A stretch of 46,966 nt of DNA, taken from positions 1 through 46,966 of the forward strand of contig SVRU01000008.1 of NCBI GenBank assembly GCA_015064665.1, written 5' to 3'. Position numbers and translations under genes: made by a program. This DNA comes from Oscillospiraceae bacterium (GTDB lineage: Bacteria; Bacillota_A; Clostridia; Oscillospirales; CAG-272). Shown here piece after piece: positions 7,912-14,992 of the stretch. The notes under the pieces were generated by a model. It searched no databases and was not told where the DNA came from. It worked only from the letters and a program-made list of their open reading frames with translations. The stretch's first letter is position 1; every line of letters begins with the position of its first letter.

Positions 7912-7940
7912 CATTTTCAAGAAAAAAATATAAAAACATC

Positions 7941-7969
7941 TTGCTAAACCCGCAAAAATATGATAAAAT
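7941..7969 (+). promoter_or_regulatory. promoter of the N6-methylase gene
   Basis: TTGCTA (7941-7946) and TAAAAT (7964-7969) are separated by 17 nt, 42 nt before the methylase start. It diverges from the phosphoesterase promoter. Confidence 0.55.
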
Positions 7970-8011
7970 AATTTTAAGATAATTTCAGGCAGAAACAGAA
8001 AGGAAAAAATT

Positions 8012-9523
8012 ATGCTCAATCTTGCCGTAAGAAACACCGGAAAACTTATAAGAGAGAAATCCAAAAGCGAAAACGTCAGACTCGGCAGACTTTTTACGAA
8101 AAAGGACACCGCGCGTCTTATGGCGGCGATGCTCAATATAGATGAGAACAAAACGGCGTTCACCGTACTCGATCCGGGTGCCGGCACGGGCATCCTGTCC
8201 GCCGCTGCGGTCGAAGAGATTTGCAAAAAAGCTCCCGGCTGCAAGCAGATTTTCCTTACCTGCTATGAAACCAACGAGGACTTTATTCCGATGCTTGAGG
8301 ACAACCTTGAGCGAATCAGAAAAAAGTGCCGTCACGACTATGGCACGAAGCTTTACGTAACCGTATACCGCGAAAACTACATAGTCGATGCAAAAAACCA
8401 CTATACCGTGACCTTTTTTGACACTGTAGAGGACAAGTACGATATAATAATCGCAAATCCTCCGACGGAGCTTGTTGAAAAGGGCTCAAACGAGGCTCTT
8501 TCTGCAGGCGGCGTTACGCAGCTTAAGATAAGCGAGGCGTTTCTCTTCGCGCGTATGGCGTCCCGCCATCTTGAAGAGGGCGGCCAGCTCGTTATAGTTC
8601 TTCCGACGACCTACGCAACGGCATCGCAGCTCACCTCGCTCCGTCGTGAGATGGCAGAGGCTCTCTCGGTAAACAAAATACATCTGTTCGTCGGAAAGCA
8701 GAAAAACCTCTCCCGCGCAATTCCCTTGAAGAAGAATTTTATTATCGCTTATTCCAAGAGCGACGCTGCCGAAGAAATAACTATTACCACGTCAACCGAT
8801 GCGGGAAAATCGGTTACCGCTCTTCCCCCTCTCCCATACGGCTTCGTCGTAGATTCGGACGACGGAACGCTTACTCTGCCTAAGAGCGTCGAGGATACGA
8901 AAATCGTGCGCTATATTTCGGATTTTCCCGAAACGCTTGCCTCGCTCGGTCTTAAAATGTCCACAGGTCTTATTATAGACTCCAAATGCGACGGGCTTCT
9001 GTTCACCGAGCCAATCAAAAGCTCGGTTCCCGTCATCAGAGCGGCTGCTATGAAGGGCGGTGCTATCGAATTTCCTCAGCCGATAAAGAAGCAGTACGTT
9101 GCTCCTATTTCCCCATCCCTTATTCAGAAAAACAAAAATCTTATTATCATAAAGAGAATTCCCGCAAAGAGTGACGAGAGATTCGTAAATTCGGCAATAT
9201 ATCTTGCCTCTCAGCTTCCCGCATACAAATACATAAGCACGCACAACAAAATCAATTTTATAGACACCAAGGATAAAAATTCCGAGATGTGCGCAAGATT
9301 TGCTTTCGGACTGTTTGCGCTTCTCAATTCGACGATATACGACAGATTTATATCGATCGTGTCAAAATCAAAGCAGATCAACTCAAAGGAGATGCGCCAG
9401 CTACCGCTTCCTCCGAGAAATATTATCGAAAACATAGGCATGCGTCTTATGGCAGCCCGTCAGATAACGGTCAAGGCGTGCGACCAAATTGTAAACCCAA
9501 CTTTACACGTAATTGAAAAATAA
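8012..9523 (+). CDS. orphan N6-adenine DNA methyltransferase (Eco57I/TaqI-like)
   Basis: This is a class I SAM-dependent enzyme expected to methylate adenine N6 in DNA. The SAM-binding motif I DPGAGTG is at residues 54-60 and motif IV IIIANPPT at 145-152; the order I to IV is that of gamma-class enzymes such as TaqI and Eco57I. The C-terminal half (from ~300) looks like a TaqI-type target-recognition region ending in RQLPLPP. Motif IV normally reads NPPY/F; Thr at position 152 removes the aromatic that stacks on the flipped adenine, so activity is uncertain. No endonuclease gene is adjacent. AGAAAGGA precedes ATG 8012. An RNA or protein substrate cannot be excluded. Confidence 0.8.
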   Translation: MLNLAVRNTGKLIREKSKSENVRLGRLFTKKDTARLMAAMLNIDENKTAFTVLDPGAGTGILSAAAVEEICKKAPGCKQIFLTCYETNEDFIPMLEDNLERIRKKCRHDYGTKLYVTVYRENYIVDAKNHYTVTFFDTVEDKYDIIIANPPTELVEKGSNEALSAGGVTQLKISEAFLFARMASRHLEEGGQLVIVLPTTYATASQLTSLRREMAEALSVNKIHLFVGKQKNLSRAIPLKKNFIIAYSKSDAAEEITITTSTDAGKSVTALPPLPYGFVVDSDDGTLTLPKSVEDTKIVRYISDFPETLASLGLKMSTGLIIDSKCDGLLFTEPIKSSVPVIRAAAMKGGAIEFPQPIKKQYVAPISPSLIQKNKNLIIIKRIPAKSDERFVNSAIYLASQLPAYKYISTHNKINFIDTKDKNSEMCARFAFGLFALLNSTIYDRFISIVSKSKQINSKEMRQLPLPPRNIIENIGMRLMAARQITVKACDQIVNPTLHVIEK

Positions 9524-9536
9524 CCCGAACGGGTGT

Positions 9537-9570
9537 GGGGTGGCTTGAAGATTTAAATTTGAGCCGCCCC
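9537..9570 (+). terminator. stem-loop between methylase and GTPase-NYN genes
   Basis: GGGGTGGC (9537-9544) pairs with GCCGCCCC (9563-9570) through one wobble pair, followed by AATTTTAC. It may be a weak terminator or attenuator; the T run is poor, so read-through into the next gene is possible. Confidence 0.5.
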
Positions 9571-9598
9571 AATTTTACGAAACCGGAAGGAGAAGCTT

Positions 9599-12169
9599 AT
9601 GAAAAGACTTGCAGTAGGTATACTCGCACACGTAGACGCGGGAAAAACGACGCTCTCCGAAGGGCTTCTTTTTTCATCGGGTGCTACGTCAAGGCTCGGC
9701 AGAGTTGACAGACGCGACGCGTTTCTTGACAATTATTCGCTTGAACGCGAACGCGGAATAACCATATTCTCAAAGCTCGCATTGCTGCATCTTGAAAATA
9801 CCGAGATAACCCTGGTCGATACCCCCGGCCATATAGATTTTTCCTGCGAGGCAGAGCGATCACTCTCCGTGCAGGATTACGCTATACTCGTTATAAGCGC
9901 GCCCGACGGTGTGGAATCACATACGAAAACTCTGTGGAATCTTCTGTCAGCGCGTAATATTCCCACCTTCGTTTTTATAAACAAAACCGACATATCCGAA
10001 AGAACACGCTATGAGATAATGAGCGAAATAAAAGAAAAGCTCTCCCCTGCCTGCGTTGATTTTTCCTCGTCTCACGTTAAAGAAGAGGATGCCGCAGGCG
10101 CGGATGAAGCTCTTATGAAGGAATACTTTGACACGGGTTCTCTTACCGACACGTCAATCGCTGAGGCGATATCGGAGCGAAGGATATTCCCCTGCTATTT
10201 CGGTTCAGCGCTTAAGATGAACGGAATACGCGAATTTTTATTCGAGCTTGACAGATATACGCTTGAGCCGGGGCACAGCGAAAGAATATTTGGGGCAAGA
10301 GTATATAAGATATCCCGCGATCCCTCCGGCAAGCGCCTTACCTACATGAAAATAACAGGTGGAAAGCTTTCCGCTAAGGACGCTCTCACCGTGAAAGATA
10401 AAAACGGAGACGTTCATTTTGAGAAGGTTGAAGAAATACGCCTTTATTCAGGCGAAAAATACAAGGCTATCAAGGATGCTGCCCCGGGAATGCTGTGCGC
10501 TGTAACAGGAATCGCGCACACCGAGGCAGGAATGGGTCTCGGATTCGAAAAGAATGACGAAACAAGCCTTTCGCCCGTTCTTGACTACAAGATGATTTTA
10601 CCGCGCGGCGTGAGCATATATGAGGCTTATCTCAAAATTTCAGCTCTCACCGAAGAGGACCCCGCCCTCTCAATATCCTATAATGAGAGAGCAAAGGAAA
10701 TCCGCGTGCGTCTTATGGGCGAGATTCAAACCGAGGTTTTGCGCCGCTTGATTGAAGAGCGATTCGGAATTGCGGTCGGCTTCAGTGAAGGAAGTATTCT
10801 CTATAAGGAAACGGTAGCCGAAGCCGTGCAGGGCGCGGGACATTTTGAGCCGCTTCGCCACTATGCCGAGGTTCATCTGCGCATTGAGCCGCTGCCCGAG
10901 GGTTCCGGGGTTATATGCACCAGCGAATGCTCGACCGACCTGCTTTTGCTGAACTGGCAAAGGCTTGTTATGACGCATCTTGAAGAAAGAACGCACAAGG
11001 GTGTCTTGACAGGCTCACCCTTAACCGACGTCAAAATAATCCTCACAGCCGGAAAGGCGCATCAGAAGCACACCGAGGGCGGAGATTTCCGCCAAGCGAC
11101 CTACCGCGCGGTAAGACAAGGTCTTATGAAATCAAAATCCGTACTGCTTGAGCCAACCTTTGATTTCAGAATTGAATTACCTACGGAAAACCTCGGTCGA
11201 GCAATGACCGACATTTCGTCAATGTACGGCAAAACCGAGCCGCCGGAGATATCGGGCAATACTGCAATACTTGTGGGAAGCTGCCCCGTATCGACTATGC
11301 GCTCATACGCCACAGAGCTTCGCGCCTACACGCGCGGAGAAGGTAAGATAACAATGACGGTAGGCGCATATATGCCCTGCCACAATGCCGAAGAGGTAAT
11401 AAAAAAAATCGGATATAACGCAGAGCTTGACGAAAGAAACACACCGAACTCTGTGTTCTGCAAGGCGGGCTCAGGCTATATTGTGCCGTGGTACGAGGCA
11501 GATGAGGCGATGCACCTTGCCTGCGACGAGGGCTCGGAGGACGCAATATTCGTCGAACGTGCGGTAAGAAGTCAAAAAACCGAATACAAGGGTACGGCTG
11601 CCGAGGACAAGGAGCTTATGCGGATTTTCGAGAGCACCTACGGCAAGATAAAGCCGAGGACTGTTTCGGAAAAAACAGAAAACGCTGCTGCCACCGAGAA
11701 AAAGCCCGAAAAACCCAAGAAGCAAAAGCCGATTGGCGACGATTACCTTATAATCGACGGATACAATTACATTTTTGCAATCGAAAGATTCAGACGTCTT
11801 GCCGAAATGGATATATCGCTTGCACGTGACACGCTCACAAGAATAATGTGCGACTATTCCGCGTTTCGCAAATGCAAGGTCGTCATAGTTTTCGATGCCT
11901 ACAAAAGACCGGGCAGCGAAGAGCGCGTTGAGCACTACGCAGACGTATCCGTGGTATATACCAGGGAGGCTGAAACCGCTGACCGATATATAGAGAAAAC
12001 CACGCACGATATTGCAGATAAGCACAAGGTGCGCGTGGTAACCTCTGACTATCAGGAGCAGCTCGTAGTTCTTGGCAGCGGCGGACTAAGAGTCAGTGCG
12101 GCAGAGTTTTCACGCGAGCTTGATATAAACGATAAGGAAATAAAGGAAGCTATAGACTCGCTTAAATAA
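9599..12169 (+). CDS. TetM/EF-G-like ribosomal GTPase fused to a Rae1/YacP NYN endoribonuclease
   Basis: Residues 1-~690 form a translational GTPase of the ribosomal-protection class: G1 AHVDAGKTT (10-18), G2 RGIT (52-55), G3 DTPGH (74-78), G4 NKTD (128-131), then EF-G-like domains II-V. TetM and relatives use domain IV to remove tetracycline from the A site, but the TetM loop YYSPVSTPADFR is replaced here by AGKAHQKHTEGGDFR. A Lys/Pro-rich linker (~690-712) joins a YacP/Rae1-type NYN domain (715-856) with IDGYN (719-723), VFDAYK (764-769), AETADRYIEK (791-800) and VTSDYQEQ (814-821), so the acidic catalytic residues are retained. Rae1 cuts mRNA in the ribosomal A site, so a factor that loads or recycles ribosomes and cleaves their message is inferred. 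GGAAGGAG precedes the ATG. Confidence 0.9.
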   Translation: MKRLAVGILAHVDAGKTTLSEGLLFSSGATSRLGRVDRRDAFLDNYSLERERGITIFSKLALLHLENTEITLVDTPGHIDFSCEAERSLSVQDYAILVISAPDGVESHTKTLWNLLSARNIPTFVFINKTDISERTRYEIMSEIKEKLSPACVDFSSSHVKEEDAAGADEALMKEYFDTGSLTDTSIAEAISERRIFPCYFGSALKMNGIREFLFELDRYTLEPGHSERIFGARVYKISRDPSGKRLTYMKITGGKLSAKDALTVKDKNGDVHFEKVEEIRLYSGEKYKAIKDAAPGMLCAVTGIAHTEAGMGLGFEKNDETSLSPVLDYKMILPRGVSIYEAYLKISALTEEDPALSISYNERAKEIRVRLMGEIQTEVLRRLIEERFGIAVGFSEGSILYKETVAEAVQGAGHFEPLRHYAEVHLRIEPLPEGSGVICTSECSTDLLLLNWQRLVMTHLEERTHKGVLTGSPLTDVKIILTAGKAHQKHTEGGDFRQATYRAVRQGLMKSKSVLLEPTFDFRIELPTENLGRAMTDISSMYGKTEPPEISGNTAILVGSCPVSTMRSYATELRAYTRGEGKITMTVGAYMPCHNAEEVIKKIGYNAELDERNTPNSVFCKAGSGYIVPWYEADEAMHLACDEGSEDAIFVERAVRSQKTEYKGTAAEDKELMRIFESTYGKIKPRTVSEKTENAAATEKKPEKPKKQKPIGDDYLIIDGYNYIFAIERFRRLAEMDISLARDTLTRIMCDYSAFRKCKVVIVFDAYKRPGSEERVEHYADVSVVYTREAETADRYIEKTTHDIADKHKVRVVTSDYQEQLVVLGSGGLRVSAAEFSRELDINDKEIKEAIDSLK

Positions 12170-12171
12170 AT

Positions 12172-12218
12172 AAAAAAAGACCGTGCTGTCAGTTTTAAAA
12201 TCAGACTTTCAACACGGT
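12172..12218. terminator. terminator between convergent genes
   Basis: ACCGTG (12180-12185) pairs with CACGGT (12213-12218), with an additional imperfect inner stem. A T run follows in the minus direction (12179-12172). It ends the phosphatase transcript and probably the GTPase-NYN transcript. Confidence 0.65.
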
Positions 12219-12229
12219 ATTTCTGTTTA

Positions 12230-13288
12230 TTATTTTGCGTTGCGGTCTACGGCTATATCATAAATTTTATCTATCTGCTCATCGGAAAGACCGGCGTAGT
12301 TTTTGATAAAATTACGCGCCTTTTCGGAAAGGGTTTCTCCCTCCAGCGCCATAAATTTGTTGATAAATCTCACAAACAAACCGTAGTTACGGTTGCGCGG
12401 TCCCCATATAGAAAACGAGGTTATCTCATACTCAAGTATAAGGTCGTCATAATTCATACCGTAGAGCGCGCCGAGAATGAAGGCATACGAGCCGGTTCTG
12501 TCAGCACCGCCGCGGCAATGATAGTATATGGGGTAATTTTTTTCGTCGGCAAAGGTTGAAAAGAAGGTGTAGAGCTCCTCTCTTTCGCCGTCGTTGAAAA
12601 GGCAATCGTATGCCTCGGAGCGAAGGAAGATTCTGTTCAGCCCCAAAATAGTTGACACGGGGTAATGAACGTCGCGTCGAGCCTCGCCTCTCAAGTCGAG
12701 GTCGTTTTTTATCCCAAGGCGGCGAATATCCTCAATACCCTCGGGTGAGATGTGCATCTTATTTTCAAATTCGCTTCCGCGATACATAAGTCCCTGACGA
12801 ATTCTGCCGCCAGTGACCAAGGGATAACCGCCCATATCACGAACGTTGGACACACCGCCAATGCGTATAAAGCGAGGCAGGTTCATTTCGGTAGTGAAGG
12901 TATAGGTCTTGCTTCGTCTTAGATTCTTCTGCACGCACCAATAGTACTTAGTTCCTAATTCTAGATTGTAAACGTCAAAAGATGATCTATCCGTTACGTA
13001 AACCAGAGGTTCGCTCAAATCCTCGCTTTTTGAAATCAAAAGAAAGGTGTATATCTTTCTGTGATTACGACCTATCTCAAGAGGTCTGTCGCGCCACTCA
13101 AAGTGAACGGGAAGAGGGTGCGAGTTTTCTTTTCTATCCCCGGAAATCTGCAAATCATTCCACTTGAAAGAGAATTTCTCATTAAGGCCGGCGCGAAAGC
13201 ATCGTTGCTCCTCGCTGACGAACTCTATCTGATCATCGGATGCTAAAGAAACGGTTGCGCTATCCTTAGGTTTCAGCAAATAAATCAT
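12230..13288 (-). CDS. tyrosine/serine protein phosphatase (Y_phosphatase3 type) with N-terminal beta domain
   Basis: The catalytic P-loop HCRGGADRTG (around residues 252-261) is a CX5R phosphatase signature, and RIGGVSNVRDMGGYPL (around 142-157) is the characteristic opening of the Y_phosphatase3 family (PTP-like, as in Listeria LipA). Families of this type dephosphorylate phosphotyrosine or phosphoinositides. The first ~135 residues resemble a fibronectin-III-like beta sandwich with the closing string LGTKYYWCVQ. No signal peptide is seen, so the protein is probably cytoplasmic. Length is 352 aa. GGAGG is six nt before ATG 13288. It lies 17 nt downstream of the SGNH esterase gene and is presumably cotranscribed with it. 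Substrate unknown. Confidence 0.85.
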   Translation of the reverse strand: MIYLLKPKDSATVSLASDDQIEFVSEEQRCFRAGLNEKFSFKWNDLQISGDRKENSHPLPVHFEWRDRPLEIGRNHRKIYTFLLISKSEDLSEPLVYVTDRSSFDVYNLELGTKYYWCVQKNLRRSKTYTFTTEMNLPRFIRIGGVSNVRDMGGYPLVTGGRIRQGLMYRGSEFENKMHISPEGIEDIRRLGIKNDLDLRGEARRDVHYPVSTILGLNRIFLRSEAYDCLFNDGEREELYTFFSTFADEKNYPIYYHCRGGADRTGSYAFILGALYGMNYDDLILEYEITSFSIWGPRNRNYGLFVRFINKFMALEGETLSEKARNFIKNYAGLSDEQIDKIYDIAVDRNAK

Positions 13289-13305
13289 GGAAAGCCTCCT
13301 AATAT

Positions 13306-13929
13306 TTAAAGTCTGTCAAACGCCTTCATCCACTCGTTTGCAAGAATCACAGCACCGGCAAGCGTGGGATGAACACCGTCTGAAAGAAGGGTGTCGTTGC
13401 CGTATTTTGCTCCTGCCTCGTCATACTTATCCTGAAGAGGAACGAACTCTGCTCCAAATTCCTCGCTAAGCTTCTTTGCAACCTTTGCATATTCCTTAAC
13501 CTGCGAGAAATACTCCATTTTTTCAGCGGTTGCCGTGCCCTCAAGCATAAACGGCTCACAGATAATCAGCTTTGCGTTAGGAAGCTTTTTCTTAGTATCC
13601 TCAAGAAGCATTCTGTAAACCTTTTCAAATCTGTCAAGCTCAACGCCGTTTTTATGCGATGCCTCGTGCCAAATATCGTTAATTCCAATAAGAATGCTGA
13701 TAACGTCGGGCTCGAGATTCCAGCAATCCTTCTTCACTCTTGCGTAAAGGTCGACTACACGGTGACCGCTGATTCCTCTGTTATAAATTTCAAATCCGCC
13801 GGGGTCTCGCTCAAGCAGCTTTCCTGCCGCATAGGTAACGTAGCCGTAGCCAAGACGGACGTTGGGTGCGCCAACCTGTGTTTCGCGTCCCGCGTCGGTG
13901 ATGCTATCGCCAAAAAAGAGAACTTTCAT
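13306..13929 (-). CDS. SGNH/GDSL-family esterase
   Basis: This 207-residue hydrolase carries the family blocks: block I FFGDSITDAG (nucleophile Ser), the Gly of block II in NRGISGHRV, block III IGINDIW with Asn, and block V DGVHPT with Asp/His. Relatives deacetylate sugars or hydrolyse short esters and lysophospholipids. No signal peptide is present, so it acts inside the cell on a small ester, possibly an oligosaccharide acetyl group. ATG 13929 is chosen because GAGGTG lies seven nt upstream; the in-frame TTG at 13935 overlaps that site. It is the first gene of a two-gene operon with the protein phosphatase. Confidence 0.88.
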   Translation of the reverse strand: MKVLFFGDSITDAGRETQVGAPNVRLGYGYVTYAAGKLLERDPGGFEIYNRGISGHRVVDLYARVKKDCWNLEPDVISILIGINDIWHEASHKNGVELDRFEKVYRMLLEDTKKKLPNAKLIICEPFMLEGTATAEKMEYFSQVKEYAKVAKKLSEEFGAEFVPLQDKYDEAGAKYGNDTLLSDGVHPTLAGAVILANEWMKAFDRL

Positions 13930-13953
13930 AACCAAACACCTCGTTTTTTCTCA

Positions 13954-13982
13954 ATTTTAACACAAGAATTTTATTTTTTCAA
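13954..13982 (-). promoter_or_regulatory. promoter of the esterase-phosphatase operon
   Basis: TTGAAA (13982-13977) and TAAAAT (13959-13954) on the minus strand are separated by 17 nt, 24 nt before the start codon. Confidence 0.6.
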
Positions 13983-14000
13983 TAGTAATTAAAATATTTG

Positions 14001-14029
14001 TTGATTAAATTGCGGAAAGATGTTAAAAT
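14001..14029 (+). promoter_or_regulatory. promoter of the hydrolase-protease operon
   Basis: TTGATT (14001-14006) and TAAAAT (14024-14029) are separated by 17 nt, 26 nt before the hydrolase start. Confidence 0.55.
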
Positions 14030-14055
14030 ATTAAGTATGTAAGTTAGGAGAATTT

Positions 14056-14982
14056 ATGTACTGGATAATAGGAATTTTAGCAGGAGCCGCCGCGGTTATA
14101 CTGACGGCATCCTATCTTGCCTTCAAAAAAATATTTATACGCAGAAAAAGAAGCAAAGAATATCTTTACAAGGGTCTTGACGGTGAGCTTATGGGAGTTA
14201 ATAAGCTACGGCGCAGGCTGATAGAGGATATGACCAAGATTCCGTGCGAACCTTTGGAAATTCTGTCAAAGGACGAAAAAAAGCTGCGCGCCAGGCTATA
14301 CCGAGGCAAAAAAGACGCGCCGATATCAATCCTTTTCCACGGCTACAAAAGCATGCCTTTCCGTGATTTTTGCGGAGCTTTCCAAACTCTTTTAAATCTT
14401 GGACACAACCTTATCGTCGTTGACCAACGCTCACACGGCGACAGCGACGGAAGATATATAACCTTCGGAATCAAAGAACGCTTTGACGTTTTGTCGTGGT
14501 GTAATTACGCAACTGAACTTTTCGGTGAAGATTCGAAAATTTTACTTTACGGAATGTCAATGGGTGCGGCGTCGGTTATAATGGCAGCTGAGCTTAATTT
14601 GGGAAAAAACGTAGTGGGAATTATTGCCGACTCGCCCTTTGATTCGCCGAAATCCATAATCACGAAGGTGCTCGGCGATATGAACCTCTCCCCCACTCTC
14701 ACCTATCCCCTCATAAGACTCGGAGCGGTTATTTTCGGCAGATTCGACCCAAACTCCGCATCCGCAAGGGCGGCGGCAAAGAAAGCGGAAATCCCGATTC
14801 TTATCCTACACGGAGAAGAGGACGAATTAGTACCGCCGTATATGAGCGAGCGGATTGCCGAAAGTTCAAGGACGGCAACTCTCGTAAAATTTAAAAAAGC
14901 CACGCATTGCAAAGCATTTCTTTATGACGGCGACGGCTACGCTGTTTGTCTTAAAAACTTTTTAAATAAAACTGTCGGATAG
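14056..14982 (+). CDS. membrane-anchored alpha/beta hydrolase
   Basis: The protein (308 aa) begins with one hydrophobic helix (residues 2-23) followed by basic residues, which suggests an N-terminal membrane anchor. The hydrolase core shows the oxyanion segment LFHGYKS (93-99), a dyad region VVDQRSHGDSDG (121-132), the nucleophile elbow GMSMGA (166-171, Ser168), the acid ILHGEEDELVP and His in KKATHCKAF. This pattern is close to the BEM46/YqkD-type Ser hydrolases of Bacillota. The substrate is unknown. GGAG precedes ATG 14056. The stop lies 10 nt before the metalloprotease gene, so the two are probably one operon. Confidence 0.87.
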   Translation: MYWIIGILAGAAAVILTASYLAFKKIFIRRKRSKEYLYKGLDGELMGVNKLRRRLIEDMTKIPCEPLEILSKDEKKLRARLYRGKKDAPISILFHGYKSMPFRDFCGAFQTLLNLGHNLIVVDQRSHGDSDGRYITFGIKERFDVLSWCNYATELFGEDSKILLYGMSMGAASVIMAAELNLGKNVVGIIADSPFDSPKSIITKVLGDMNLSPTLTYPLIRLGAVIFGRFDPNSASARAAAKKAEIPILILHGEEDELVPPYMSERIAESSRTATLVKFKKATHCKAFLYDGDGYAVCLKNFLNKTVG

Positions 14983-14992
14983 AGGACTTATT

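Noticed and set aside
9599..12169. Tetracycline-resistance gene
   Set aside because: The GTPase core is of that class, but the tetracycline-contacting domain-IV loop is replaced and the protein has an added NYN nuclease domain.
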